From Mycolicibacterium peregrinum (GTDB lineage: Bacteria > Actinomycetota > Actinomycetes > Mycobacteriales > Mycobacteriaceae): a DNA stretch of 64,000 bases. The stretch covers positions 186,001-250,000 of the forward strand of contig NZ_LQPP01000042.1 of the NCBI RefSeq assembly GCF_002102345.1. The letters are read 5' to 3'. The notes beneath the pieces were generated by a model that saw only the letters and a program-made list of their open reading frames with translations, searched no databases and was not told where the DNA came from. The translations under genes were made by a program, and so were the position numbers. This document shows positions 8,086 to 17,074 of the stretch, piece by piece (position 1 is the first letter of the stretch; each line of letters begins with the position of its first letter).

Positions 8086-8182
8086 GATTTCTACGCCACG
8101 GTCGTGGCCCGGCCGCCCTTGCTCGTCGCTTTCGACTTGAGGGTCGCTATGAGCGGGGTTTCGCAGCCAACACGTAGAAATC
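8086..8182. repeat. Long inverted repeat between convergent arcA and pmt
   Basis: GATTTCTACG (8086-8095) and CGTAGAAATC (8173-8182) are exact inverses around a ~77-nt centre. The end sequence 'TTTCTACrCC' recalls the ends of the shorter hairpins at 22045-22109 and 53180-53336, so this may be a longer, more diverged relative. It fills most of the 176-bp space between two convergent stops and could act as a two-way terminator. Confidence 0.45.
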
Positions 8183-8222
8183 GACGCACAGCCCCTCCCG
8201 ACGCAGGGCCGTCAACACCCAA

Positions 8223-9773
8223 CTACCGCCACGAAGGCAGCCAGATCTCCAGATTCCAGGTCGACTGCGAAATCGGGATGCCCGTCAGGACCGGGTACAA
8301 CCACGCGAAGTTCGCGATCACCAACGCCACGTAGAAGCACACCACCAGCAGGCCCAACGTTCGGCGTTCGGGGTTCTGATTGGGTTTGTACAGGATGTCG
8401 CCGAGAATCAGCGCGATCGCCAGCACCAGGAACGGCGCCATCACCGTCGCGTAGAAGAAGTACATCTGCCGGTCGATGTCGAAGAACCAGGGCAGGAAAC
8501 CTGCCGAGTAGCCGACCAGGACCACGCCGTAGCGCCAGTCCCGTCGTACCACGGCCCGCCACAGGGCCCAGCCGAGCACCGGCACCGCGATGAACCACAT
8601 CGCCGGAGTGCCCACCAGCATCACGGCTTTGACGCAGGACTGTGTGCCGCATCCGGCGACATCGTGGTTGTCGATCGCGTAGAGCACCGGCCGCAACGAC
8701 ATCGGCCAGGTCCAGGGCTTGGATTCCCATGGGTGGTGGTTGCCGTCGGCGTTCGTCAGTCCGGCGTGGAAGTGGTAGGCGGCGTAGGTGTAATGCCACA
8801 GTGAGCGCAGCGCGTCGGGCAGCGGGATGATGCTGTTCTCGCCGATGGACTGCCCCGCCTCGTACCGGTTGATGCCGGTCTCGGAGGCGAACCACGGCCC
8901 GTACGACGCCAGGTACACCGCGAACGGGATCAGACCGAACACATAAGCGGCCGGCCCCACATCACGGCGCAGCATGCCTCGCCAGGGCGCCGGTACGTGG
9001 TACTGCTTGCGCGCGATCGCGTCGAGCACCAGCGTCATCACGCCGAAGAACGCCACGAAGTACAGCCCGGACCATTTCGTGGCGCATGCCAGACCGAGCA
9101 GCACGCCCGCACCGAACCGCCACCACCGCACGCCCAGCCGCGGACCCCAGGGTGTCTCGGCGATCCGGCCTTCCACGAAGGCGGTGTGCATGCGCCGGCG
9201 GACGTCGTCGCGGTCCACCATCAGGCAGGCGAACGCCGCCACCACGAACGTCACCAGGAATACGTCCAGCAGTGCCGTGCGCGCCGAGACGAAGCTGACC
9301 CCGTCGGCGATCAGCAGGAGTCCGGCGATACCGCCGACGAGGGTGGAGCGGCTGATCCGGCGCCCGATCCGCACCACCAGCATCACGATCAGCACACCGC
9401 ACAGCGCGCCGGAGAACCGCCAGCCGAGGCCGTTGTAACCGAACAGTGCCTCGCCGATCGCGATCAACTGCTTGCCCACAGGCGGGTGCACCACGAGCCC
9501 GTAGCCGGGGTTGTCCTCGACGCCGTGGTTGTAGAGCATCTGCCAGGCCTGCGGCGCATAGTGCTTCTCGTCGAACACCGGGGTGCCCGCGTCGGTCGGC
9601 GAGCCCAGGTTCAGGAACCGGCTTATCGCGGCCAGGCCGGTGATGACTGCCGTCATCAACCAGCCCTGTAGCCGGTCCGTCGGGCCGAAATCGGAAGGCG
9701 GGATCAGCGGCGCGGGGCTGATCAGGGGGACCGAGCGACCAGCCGTCGGCGTATCGGTGGCGGTGGCGGTCAC
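8223..9773 (-). CDS. pmt: Polyprenol-phosphomannose protein mannosyltransferase
   Basis: 516 aa multi-spanning membrane protein of the PMT (GT39) family; transfers mannose from polyprenyl-phosphomannose to Ser/Thr of exported proteins (the M. tuberculosis orthologue is Rv1002c). The conserved acidic pair that is essential in the family is Asp68-Glu69 in PVFDEKHYAP, in the first extracytoplasmic loop. Further family blocks: NPGYGLVVHPPVGKQLIA, LGWRFSGALCG, and the C-terminal DIDRQMYFFY. About ten hydrophobic segments follow. Its substrates would include the many lipoproteins of the window. Divergent from rsmI with only 24 bp between starts. Confidence 0.94.
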   Translation of the reverse strand: MTATATDTPTAGRSVPLISPAPLIPPSDFGPTDRLQGWLMTAVITGLAAISRFLNLGSPTDAGTPVFDEKHYAPQAWQMLYNHGVEDNPGYGLVVHPPVGKQLIAIGEALFGYNGLGWRFSGALCGVLIVMLVVRIGRRISRSTLVGGIAGLLLIADGVSFVSARTALLDVFLVTFVVAAFACLMVDRDDVRRRMHTAFVEGRIAETPWGPRLGVRWWRFGAGVLLGLACATKWSGLYFVAFFGVMTLVLDAIARKQYHVPAPWRGMLRRDVGPAAYVFGLIPFAVYLASYGPWFASETGINRYEAGQSIGENSIIPLPDALRSLWHYTYAAYHFHAGLTNADGNHHPWESKPWTWPMSLRPVLYAIDNHDVAGCGTQSCVKAVMLVGTPAMWFIAVPVLGWALWRAVVRRDWRYGVVLVGYSAGFLPWFFDIDRQMYFFYATVMAPFLVLAIALILGDILYKPNQNPERRTLGLLVVCFYVALVIANFAWLYPVLTGIPISQSTWNLEIWLPSWR

Positions 9774-9784
9774 GCAAGCGATCG

Positions 9785-9790
9785 TAGGCT
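9785..9790 (+). promoter_or_regulatory. -10 box for leaderless rsmI
   Basis: TAGGCT exactly 7 nt upstream of the rsmI GTG, inside the 24-bp divergent gap with pmt. Confidence 0.5.
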
Positions 9791-9797
9791 GTCTGGC

Positions 9798-10634
9798 GTG
9801 ACACCCGGCAAACTACTGATCGGCGCCACGCCGCTGGGTCGGCCCGATGATGCGTCGACGCGGCTGGTCGAGGCGTTGACGACGGCTGACATCGTGGCGG
9901 CCGAAGACACCCGGCGCGCGCGTGCGCTGGCCCAATCGCTGGGCGTGCAACCGTCCGGGCGGATCCTCAGCTTCTTCGACCAGAACGAGGCGAGCCGCGT
10001 GCCCGGGCTGGTTTCCGAGATCGCGGCGGGCGCGACGGTGCTGGTGGTCAGCGACGCCGGTATGCCGTTGATCAACGACCCCGGCTACCGGCTGGTGGCA
10101 GCCTGTGCCGAGGCCGGGCTGCCGGTCTCCTGCCTGCCGGGCCCTTCTGCGGTGACGACGGCGTTGGCGGTGTCCGGGCTGGCCTCGGACCGGTTCTGTT
10201 TCGAGGGTTTCGCGCCGCGCAAACACGCGGCCCGGCTGGCCTGGCTGCAGACCCTGGCTGCCGAATCGCGCACCAGCGTGTTCTTCGAATCCCCGCGCCG
10301 GCTGGCCGAGACCCTGCGCGACGCCGTCGAGGTGCTGGGACCGGAGCGCCGTGCCGTGGTGTGCCGCGAGCTCACCAAGACGCACGAGGAGGTCCGCCGG
10401 GGCAGTCTGGCCGAGCTCGCGGAGTGGGCCGCCGACGGAGTGCTGGGGGAGATCACCGTGGTGTTGGCCGGCGGCACCCCGTCGGTGGAACTGCCCGACC
10501 TGGTGGCCGAGGTCGAGGAACTGGTGGCCGACGGCATCCGGGTCAAGGACGCCTGCGCCCAGGTGATCGCTGCGAACCCGGGGGCGCCGTCACGGCGCGA
10601 GCTCTACGACGCTGTGCTGCGCGCCCGGGACTGA
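9798..10634 (+). CDS. rsmI: 16S rRNA (cytidine1402-2'-O)-methyltransferase
   Basis: 278 aa SAM-dependent tetrapyrrole-methylase-fold enzyme that 2'-O-methylates C1402 in the ribosomal P site. Family blocks visible: GKLLIGATPLGRPDD at the N-terminus, AAEDTRRARALAQSLG, VSDAGMPLINDPGYRLV, and LPGPSAVTTALAVSGL, followed by ESPRRLAETLRD and CRELTKTHEEV. Matches Rv1003 in gene order. Its 3' end overlaps the convergent pabB by 31 bp. Start from the leaderless GTG at 9798. Confidence 0.94.
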   Translation: MTPGKLLIGATPLGRPDDASTRLVEALTTADIVAAEDTRRARALAQSLGVQPSGRILSFFDQNEASRVPGLVSEIAAGATVLVVSDAGMPLINDPGYRLVAACAEAGLPVSCLPGPSAVTTALAVSGLASDRFCFEGFAPRKHAARLAWLQTLAAESRTSVFFESPRRLAETLRDAVEVLGPERRAVVCRELTKTHEEVRRGSLAELAEWAADGVLGEITVVLAGGTPSVELPDLVAEVEELVADGIRVKDACAQVIAANPGAPSRRELYDAVLRARD

Positions 10635-11836
10635 ACGATCGAGGCTGCTTTGTGCAGGCACTCTTCCCATTCCGCGTCGACGTCGGAATCGGCGGTGATG
10701 CCGCCGCCCACGCCGAGCACCGCCGAGCCGCCGGCGCCGAACTCCACGGTCCGGATCGCGACGTTCAGCTCGCATCCCGCCACGGGAGACGCCAATCCGA
10801 CTGTGCCGCAATAGACTCCGCGCCGCGCCGGTTCCCACTGCCGTAGCAGCTGGCGGGCCCGTCGCTTCGGCGTGCCGGTCACCGACGCCGGGGGGAAGGT
10901 GGCATCCAGCAGTGCGCTCATCGGCACCTGCGTGGGCACTTCGGCGGTAACGGTCGAGACCAGGTGCCAGACGCCGGGTGCCGGATGTACCGCGAGGAGT
11001 TCGGGCACCGTCACACTGCCGGTGGTCGCGACTCGTCCCAGGTCGTTGCGGACCAGGTCGACGATCATGACGTTCTCGGCGACGTCCTTGACGGAAGCCA
11101 GCAGGGCGGCAGGGTCGGCCGAGGACGGCAGGGTGCCCTTGATCGGGCTGGAGGTCACCGCGGTGCCCGCCCGGCGCAGGAACAACTCCGGCGACAGTGA
11201 CGCCACCGCACCCCAGTCGCCGGCCACGTACGCGGCCCGTGCGGGCGCGGTCCGGGCCACCGCCTCGGTGAAGAAATCGATCGGTTCGCCGTCCATATGG
11301 CCGGTGAACCTGGTGCACACACAGGCTTGATACACCTCGCCCGCCGCGATGGCGTCCAGGCAGGCCAGCACGCCGCGGCGGTGATCATCGCGGTCGGGGG
11401 CCACCCAGCTCAGGGTGTAGCCCCCTGGCTGCGCCGGTTCCGGTGCTCGCAGCCACACGGGAAGTGCTGCGCCGCTGAGGCTTTCGAACCACCAGATGCC
11501 CTCGGCGTCCTGGCGTAATACGCAGTCCGACCAGCCGCCGGCGGCCGCCGGGATCTGCGGTGGTGTGCCATCGGCACCCGGATCCGGGTAGGCGAGGTAG
11601 CCGAACCACCCGCCGCCGACGGCGCCCGACGGCCCTGAAGCGTCCTGTGCCACGGCGAAGGCGGCGTCGGGCGCAACCGATGTCACCGAGACCGAGGGGG
11701 CGATCACCGCGCGGGAGGAGAACCAGTCGCCGATCAACGCGGCGGGCGGCGCCACGCCGGCGCTGGCGGCCGCCGCGGCGACACCGCGCAGCACCGCCGG
11801 GGCATCGCCCAGCGCGCCGAGCCGCTCGATCCGCAT
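10604..11836 (-). CDS. pabB: Aminodeoxychorismate synthase component I
   Basis: 410 aa chorismate-binding enzyme making 4-amino-4-deoxychorismate for folate. The C-terminal ~260 residues hold the family core: GEVYQACVCTRFTG, SLSPELFLRR, the catalytic SSPIKGTLP, KDVAENVMIVDLVRNDLG, PPASVTGTPKRRA and GVGGGITADSD. The N-terminal third (GWFGYLAYPD, WFESLSGAALP) is the shorter form found in actinobacterial PabB. M. tuberculosis equivalent Rv1005c. The ATG at 11836 begins at MRIERLGAL; the open frame continues upstream only because it overlaps the next gene in another frame. Confidence 0.92.
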   Translation of the reverse strand: MRIERLGALGDAPAVLRGVAAAAASAGVAPPAALIGDWFSSRAVIAPSVSVTSVAPDAAFAVAQDASGPSGAVGGGWFGYLAYPDPGADGTPPQIPAAAGGWSDCVLRQDAEGIWWFESLSGAALPVWLRAPEPAQPGGYTLSWVAPDRDDHRRGVLACLDAIAAGEVYQACVCTRFTGHMDGEPIDFFTEAVARTAPARAAYVAGDWGAVASLSPELFLRRAGTAVTSSPIKGTLPSSADPAALLASVKDVAENVMIVDLVRNDLGRVATTGSVTVPELLAVHPAPGVWHLVSTVTAEVPTQVPMSALLDATFPPASVTGTPKRRARQLLRQWEPARRGVYCGTVGLASPVAGCELNVAIRTVEFGAGGSAVLGVGGGITADSDVDAEWEECLHKAASIVQSRARSTAS

Positions 11837-11925
11837 GGAGCTAGCTTGCTGCCTGGCGCGAGCAGACGCAAAACTGCCCATTTCCGCGTGAAACGGTGCG
11901 AGTTCGGTCTCCTGGGCGGAGAAAC

Positions 11926-12855
11926 TCAGCGGCTGATCACCCGAGGGATGTCGACGCCGGTCAGCTTGTCTGGGTTGCGCATCGCGTAGAAGTGGGTGAT
12001 CTTGCCGTCGGCGACCTCGACCGTGACCACGCCCTCGAAGCTGTCTTCGAGGTACAGCTTGTACGCCGGGGCGTTGTTGTAGGTCGTGGGCTCGAAGCGG
12101 CCGCCCTGCTCGATGAACCGCATGAGGCCGATCACCAGCTTGGCCACCGGCTGCGCCCCGATCACCGGCCTGCGCGCGGCGCTGCGCTTGCCGTCGCTGT
12201 CGGCCGTCCACACCACGTCGGGCGCGAGCAATTCCAGCAGCACATTCATGTCGCCCGTCGTGGCGGCGGCGAAAAACCGCTGGGTGATCTCCGTCGACAC
12301 CTGCGGGTCGACGGGTTCGAACCGTTTGCGCCGTGATTGCACATGGTTGCGGGCCCGGTGTGCCATCTGGCGCACCGATGCACTGGATTTGCCGATCGCC
12401 GAAGCGATTTCGTCGTGACTGAAGCCGAACACCTCGCGCAACACGAACACTGCGCGCTCGTCGGGGGTCAATGTCTCGAGCACCACCAGCATGGCCATCG
12501 AAACCGACTCGGCCAGCACCACATCGGCTGATGCGTCGTCTGCGACCCCGCCCGTCAACAGCAGCGGTTCGGGCAGCCACGGGCCCACGTACTCCTCGCG
12601 TCGCCGCGACTGGGCGCGAAGGGCATTGAGCGCCTGACGGGTGACGAGCTGGGCCAGAAACGCCTTGGTATCGCGGACGGTGTCCAGCTCCACCTCGGCC
12701 CAGCGCAGGTAACTCTCCTGCAGGACGTCATCGGATTCCGTTGCCGTCCCTAGGATCTCGTAGGCGATGGTGAACAACAACGGCCGCAGCAAAGTGAACC
12801 GTTCGGCGTGTTCGTTCGAGTACGAGGTCGAGTTACCTGCGCCGGGCATGTTCAT
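11926..12855 (-). CDS. sigJ: ECF41-type RNA polymerase sigma factor (SigJ-like)
   Basis: 309 aa. Residues ~15-190 hold sigma regions 2 and 4 (RPLLFTIAYEILGTATESDDVLQESYLRW; LTPDERAVFVLREVFGFSHDEIASAIG), and a C-terminal SnoaL-like domain of ~110 residues follows (VSTEITQRFFAAATTGDMNVLLELL). This fusion defines ECF41, in which the C-terminal domain regulates activity and no separate anti-sigma is needed. Start ATG overlaps the upstream oxidoreductase stop (TGATG), so the two are co-translated; that partner type (oxidoreductase) is exactly what ECF41 genes are found with. A promoter matching the ECF41 consensus is present upstream of the pair. A second in-frame ATG lies two codons later. Confidence 0.92.
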   Translation of the reverse strand: MNMPGAGNSTSYSNEHAERFTLLRPLLFTIAYEILGTATESDDVLQESYLRWAEVELDTVRDTKAFLAQLVTRQALNALRAQSRRREEYVGPWLPEPLLLTGGVADDASADVVLAESVSMAMLVVLETLTPDERAVFVLREVFGFSHDEIASAIGKSSASVRQMAHRARNHVQSRRKRFEPVDPQVSTEITQRFFAAATTGDMNVLLELLAPDVVWTADSDGKRSAARRPVIGAQPVAKLVIGLMRFIEQGGRFEPTTYNNAPAYKLYLEDSFEGVVTVEVADGKITHFYAMRNPDKLTGVDIPRVISR

Positions 12856-14045
12856 CAGACCAGTGTCCCCTGCTGTGCCTCGGCCAGTTGGCGCGCTCGG
12901 TTGTCGCCCTTGAACCAGAAGTACGACCCAGGCTTCACGCCCTCCTTGCGCAGGAACGTCAGCGTCGCCCGGCAGACCTGCTCCTTGAAGAAGGCGCCGG
13001 TCCGTCCGCCGATGAAGACGCGGCGCGGGCTGTCGTCCGAGTGGCACAGCTGCACCGTCCCGGCATTACGGCCGACGCTCACGCACTGTCCGGCGAAGGC
13101 CTGGTTGATCACCTTGGGCTCGGCGCCCGCGATGCGGGCCAGCACGGTGTTGGCCGCCTGGACCCCCAACGGGCCCGCGGACTGGCAGCTCATCCGCAGT
13201 GGAACCCCCGACGGTGAGGCGGCGTCGCCGGCCGCCACGATGCGCGCGTCGTCGACACTGGTCAGGGTTTCGTCGGTGAGCAGCCGGCCCAGCTCGTCGG
13301 TACGCAGTCCGCTCGCGGCGGCCAGCCCGGGCACGCCGAACCCGGTGGTCCACACCGTCACCGCGCTGGGCAGGCGGTTACCGTCGGCCAGCGTGATGGC
13401 GTCGGCTTCGATCGCGGTCACCAGGACCTCGGGTCCGTCGATGATCGAGACACCCAGCTTGGTGAGCGCCTTGACGATCGAGCGACGGGCGCCTGCGCCC
13501 ACCGACGCGCCGACCACATCGGTGACGAGCGTGACCTTGCGGCCCGCCTCGGCCAGCTCGCTGGCCGCCTCGATGCCGGTCAGCCCGCCGCCGACCACGA
13601 CCACCGGTGCCGACATCGGCACGTCCTGCAGCCGGGCGTGCAAGCGCTGTGCCTGCTCCAATTCCGAAAGCGGATAGGCGAATTCAGCAGCGCCGGGCAC
13701 GGAGGCGGGCACCCCGCCGGTGCTGCCGACGGCGTAGACCAGGTAGTCGTAATCGATCACGTCGCCGGACGTCAGCTGCACCTGGCGGATGTCGGCGTCG
13801 ATGTACTCGGCACCGTCGACCAGCAGCCGCACCCCGGCACCCAACAAGGTGTCGTAGGCCGCAGTGGCGTCGTGGTTTCCGGCCACCAGCTGGTGCAGCC
13901 GGATCCGTTCGACGAACTCGGGCCGCGGATTGACCAGCGTGACAGCCACTCCCGGTGTGCCCTGCAGCCGGTTGGCTGCCAGCACACCGGCATACCCTCC
14001 GCCGATCACGACCACTCGGGTGTTCTGCGCAGATGTTTCGGTCAT
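12855..14045 (-). CDS. NAD(P)/FAD-dependent oxidoreductase (NDH-2-like)
   Basis: 396 aa. Two Rossmann motifs: RVVVIGGGYAGVLAANRL near residue 10 for FAD and VVVVGGGLTGIEAASEL near residue 150 for NAD(P)H; ARIVAAGDAA near 270 is the second FAD-binding stretch. Overall a class of type II NADH dehydrogenase/pyridine nucleotide-disulfide oxidoreductase; the electron acceptor cannot be read from sequence. It precedes and overlaps sigJ and is the probable main target of that sigma factor. The ATG at 14045 has AGGAGA 7 nt upstream. Confidence 0.88.
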   Translation of the reverse strand: MTETSAQNTRVVVIGGGYAGVLAANRLQGTPGVAVTLVNPRPEFVERIRLHQLVAGNHDATAAYDTLLGAGVRLLVDGAEYIDADIRQVQLTSGDVIDYDYLVYAVGSTGGVPASVPGAAEFAYPLSELEQAQRLHARLQDVPMSAPVVVVGGGLTGIEAASELAEAGRKVTLVTDVVGASVGAGARRSIVKALTKLGVSIIDGPEVLVTAIEADAITLADGNRLPSAVTVWTTGFGVPGLAAASGLRTDELGRLLTDETLTSVDDARIVAAGDAASPSGVPLRMSCQSAGPLGVQAANTVLARIAGAEPKVINQAFAGQCVSVGRNAGTVQLCHSDDSPRRVFIGGRTGAFFKEQVCRATLTFLRKEGVKPGSYFWFKGDNRARQLAEAQQGTLV

Positions 14046-14082
14046 GGGAGCGTCTCCTGTTCTCAAAGGCTTGTGCCCTCAA

Positions 14083-14109
14083 GACACCGCGGGACGCGGA
14101 TTTGTGACA
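14083..14109 (-). promoter_or_regulatory. Predicted ECF41 (SigJ) promoter
   Basis: On the minus strand TGTCACA (14103-14109) is followed after exactly 16 nt by TGTC (14083-14086). The published ECF41 consensus is TGTCACA-N16-CGTC. It sits ~40 bp upstream of the oxidoreductase-sigJ start, the expected place for autoregulation. Confidence 0.65.
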
Positions 14110-14150
14110 GGACTCTTCGGTGATGTGACCTACATCACCCGGAGGTGTGG

Positions 14151-15500
14151 TCAGACCAGGCCCAACGCCAGCATCGCGTCGGCCACCCGGATGAAGCCGG
14201 CGATGTTGGCGCCGGCCACGTAATTGCCCGGCTGGCCGTACTCGTCGGCGGTGGTGAGGCAGCGATCGTGGATGCGGCGCATGATGTCGGCCAGCCGCTC
14301 CTCGGTGTCGTTGAAGGTCCACGAGTCTCGCGAGGCGTTCTGCTGCATCTCCAGCGCACTGGTGGCCACACCACCGGCATTGGCGGCCTTGCCCGGGGCG
14401 AAGCGCACCCCGGCCTCTTCGAAGTACTTCACCGCGTCAGGCGTGCACGGCATGTTGGCGCCCTCGGCCACGATCGAGCAGCCGTTCTTGATCAGCATGG
14501 TCGCGTCGTCGCCGGAGACCTCGTTCTGGGTGGCACAGGGCAACGCGATGTCGCACGGCACCTCCCACACGCTGCGGTCTGTCACGACATGTGCGGCGCC
14601 GCCACGGGCCTCCGCGTAATCCTCGATGCGGCCCCGGCGCAGTTCCTTGACCTCTTTGAGCAGGTCGAGGTCGATGCCCTTGTCGTCGCGCACGTAGCCG
14701 CTGGAGTCCGAGCAGGCCACCACGGTCCCGCCCAGCGAATGCACCTTCTCGATGGCGTAGATCGCCACATTGCCCGAACCGGACACAACGACCTGCTTGC
14801 CGTCGAAGGACTGCCCGCTCGACCGCAGGATCTCGTCGACGAAGAAGACCGTGCCGTAGCCGGTGGCCTCGGTGCGGACCTGCGACCCGCCCCAGGTCAG
14901 GCCCTTGCCGGTGAGCACGCCGGATTCGTAGCGGTTGGTGATCCGCTTGTACTGGCCGAACAGGTAACCGATTTCGCGCATGCCGACGCCGATGTCGCCG
15001 GCCGGGACGTCGGTGTACTCACCGATGTGGCGGTACAGCTCGGTCATGAAGGACTGACAGAAGCGCATCACCTCGGCGTCGGAGCGGCCCTTGGGGTCGA
15101 AGTCCGACCCGCCCTTGCCGCCGCCGATCGGTAGGCCGGTCAGCGAGTTCTTGAAGATCTGCTCGAAGCCAAGGAACTTCACGATGCCGAGATAGACCGA
15201 GGGGTGGAACCGCAGCCCGCCCTTGAAGGGGCCGAGCGCCGAGTTGAATTCGACACGGAAGCCACGGTTGATCTGCGCGGTGCCGGAGTCGTCGAGCCAG
15301 GGGACCCGGAAGATGATCTGCCGCTCGGGCTCGCACAGCCGGCGGATGATGGCGCCGTCGGCGTAGTCGGGATGCTTGGCCACCACTGGTCCGAGGCTGG
15401 TCAGGACCTCGTAGACGGCCTGGTGGAACTCCTGCTCACCGGCGTTGCGTTGCGATACTTCCTCGTAGATCGCCTGCAGTTTCTCGTGTAGTACAGCCAT
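14151..15500 (-). CDS. gdhA: NADP-specific glutamate dehydrogenase
   Basis: 449 aa, the hexameric GDH I length. Reversibly aminates 2-oxoglutarate to glutamate. Substrate site block GPFKGGLRFHPSVYLG and the catalytic-lysine region LPIGGGKGGSDFDPKG are intact, as is AGDIGVGMREIGYL; the dinucleotide fold shows VVVSGSGNVAIYAIEK. C-terminal NAGGVATSALEMQQN matches the family. M. smegmatis has such a gene (MSMEG_5442) in this neighbourhood while M. tuberculosis lacks NADP-GDH, so its presence favours a fast grower. It follows metG with a single base between stop and start, so the two are likely co-transcribed. Confidence 0.95.
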   Translation of the reverse strand: MAVLHEKLQAIYEEVSQRNAGEQEFHQAVYEVLTSLGPVVAKHPDYADGAIIRRLCEPERQIIFRVPWLDDSGTAQINRGFRVEFNSALGPFKGGLRFHPSVYLGIVKFLGFEQIFKNSLTGLPIGGGKGGSDFDPKGRSDAEVMRFCQSFMTELYRHIGEYTDVPAGDIGVGMREIGYLFGQYKRITNRYESGVLTGKGLTWGGSQVRTEATGYGTVFFVDEILRSSGQSFDGKQVVVSGSGNVAIYAIEKVHSLGGTVVACSDSSGYVRDDKGIDLDLLKEVKELRRGRIEDYAEARGGAAHVVTDRSVWEVPCDIALPCATQNEVSGDDATMLIKNGCSIVAEGANMPCTPDAVKYFEEAGVRFAPGKAANAGGVATSALEMQQNASRDSWTFNDTEERLADIMRRIHDRCLTTADEYGQPGNYVAGANIAGFIRVADAMLALGLV

Positions 15501-15501
15501 C

Positions 15502-17049
15502 TCAGTCCATCTGGTAGCGGGGGAAAACCCCGGTGGGCGCGGGCAATTCGGTACCTGGCTTGAGCCGGGTCCCGATGGAGTCGAAGTCGTGTGCGTCGGT
15601 CGGCTGGCCCAGCAGGTCGAGCAGTTTGGCCATGGAGTCCGGCATCACCGGCTGCGTCAGCAGCGCCGCGATTCGCACCACCTCGAGCGTTGTGTAGAGC
15701 ACCGTACCGAACCGCTGTTGGTCGGCTGGATCGTCGGACTTGCGCAGTACCCACGGCTCCTGGGCCGAGAAATAGCGGTTGGCTGCGCCGAGGACCGACC
15801 AGATCGATTCAAGTGCGAGGTGCATCGCGGGCACATCGTAGTGCGTGCGCACCTGTTCGAGTAGCGCGTCCGCGGCGCTCAGCAGGGCGGCGTCGTCGTC
15901 GTTGAACGATCCCGGATCGGGAACCACGCCGTCGAGGTTCTTGGCCACCATCGACAGTGACCGTTGGGCGAGGTTGCCCAGCTCGTTGGCCAGGTCGGCG
16001 TTGATCCGGCCGATGATGGCTTCGTCGCTGTAGCTTCCGTCTTGCCCGAAGGACACCTCGCGAAGGAAGAAGTAGCGCACCTGATCGAGGCCGAACGTGT
16101 CGACGAGCGCGATCGGGTCGACTACGTTGCCGACCGACTTGCTCATCTTCTCGCCCTTGACGTTGATGAAGCCGTGCGCGAAGACCCGCTCGGGCAGCGC
16201 GATGCCGGCCGACATCAGGAACGCGGGCCAGTACACGCTGTGGAACCGGATGATGTCCTTGCCGATCATGTGCAGCTTGGCCGGCCAGTACTTCTGAAAA
16301 GCATCGGAGGCCACGTCCGGGAAGCCGACGCCGGTGAGGTAGTTGGTCAGCGCGTCCACCCACACGTACATCACGTGATCGGGGTGGTCGGGGACCGGCA
16401 CACCCCAGTCGAACGTGGTCCGCGAGATCGACAGATCCTTCAGCCCGCCCGAGACGAAGCTGACGATCTCGTTGCGGCGCACATCGGGCCCGATGAATTC
16501 GGGGTGGGCCTCGTAGTGGGCCAGCAGGCGCTCGGCGTAGGCCGACAACCGGAAGAAGTAGGTCTGCTCCTCGGTCCAGGTGACGGGGGTGCCGGTCTCG
16601 ATCGCGGTGCGGGTGCCGTCGGGTCCCGCGGTCGTCTCGTCCTCGGCGAAGAATCGTTCGTCGCGGATCGAGTACCAACCGGAGTAGGTGCCCAGGTAGA
16701 TGTCGCCGGCCTCGTTCATCCGGCGCCAGATCTCCTTGGACGCCTCGTAGTGGTCGGCGTCGGAGGTGCGGATGAACCGGTCGAAGGAGATGTTGAGCTT
16801 CTCCTGCAACCCCTGGAACACGTCGGAGTTGCGGTTGGCCAGCTCGGCGGCCGAGATGCCCTCGGCTGCGGCGGTGTCGGCCATCTTCTGGCCGTGCACG
16901 TCGGTGCCGGTCAGGTAGCGCACATCGAAGCCGTCGAGTCGCTTGAACCGGGCGATCGCATCGGTGGCGATGTACTCGTAGGCGTGCCCGATGTGCGGCG
17001 CGCCGTTCGGGTAGGCGATGGCCGTAGTTATGTAGAAAGGCTCACTCAT
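15502..17049 (-). CDS. metG: Methionyl-tRNA synthetase
   Basis: 515 aa class I aminoacyl-tRNA synthetase, short form without the C-terminal tRNA-binding EMAP domain, as usual in mycobacteria. HIGH motif as GAPHIGHAYEY near residue 15; KMSKS as GEKMSKSVGN near 300; the connective peptide lacks the four-Cys zinc knuckle, consistent with the MetRS2-like actinobacterial type. Anticodon-binding helical domain from ~370. Essential housekeeping gene, Rv1007c position. Promoter shared back-to-back with tatD. Confidence 0.96.
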   Translation of the reverse strand: MSEPFYITTAIAYPNGAPHIGHAYEYIATDAIARFKRLDGFDVRYLTGTDVHGQKMADTAAAEGISAAELANRNSDVFQGLQEKLNISFDRFIRTSDADHYEASKEIWRRMNEAGDIYLGTYSGWYSIRDERFFAEDETTAGPDGTRTAIETGTPVTWTEEQTYFFRLSAYAERLLAHYEAHPEFIGPDVRRNEIVSFVSGGLKDLSISRTTFDWGVPVPDHPDHVMYVWVDALTNYLTGVGFPDVASDAFQKYWPAKLHMIGKDIIRFHSVYWPAFLMSAGIALPERVFAHGFINVKGEKMSKSVGNVVDPIALVDTFGLDQVRYFFLREVSFGQDGSYSDEAIIGRINADLANELGNLAQRSLSMVAKNLDGVVPDPGSFNDDDAALLSAADALLEQVRTHYDVPAMHLALESIWSVLGAANRYFSAQEPWVLRKSDDPADQQRFGTVLYTTLEVVRIAALLTQPVMPDSMAKLLDLLGQPTDAHDFDSIGTRLKPGTELPAPTGVFPRYQMD

Positions 17050-17058
17050 TTGGACCCC

Positions 17059-17068
17059 ACCTTATTGT
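17059..17068. promoter_or_regulatory. Overlapping divergent -10 boxes for metG and tatD
   Basis: On the plus strand TATTGT (17063-17068) is 6 nt before the tatD GTG. On the minus strand TAAGGT (17059-17064) is 9 nt before the metG ATG. The two hexamers share two bases, so polymerase binding for one gene should exclude the other. Confidence 0.4.
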
Positions 17069-17074
17069 GTTGCG

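Noticed and set aside
11837..12580. N-terminal extension of pabB to 658 codons
   Set aside because: It runs through sigJ in another frame; the PabB domain begins naturally at the ATG 11836.
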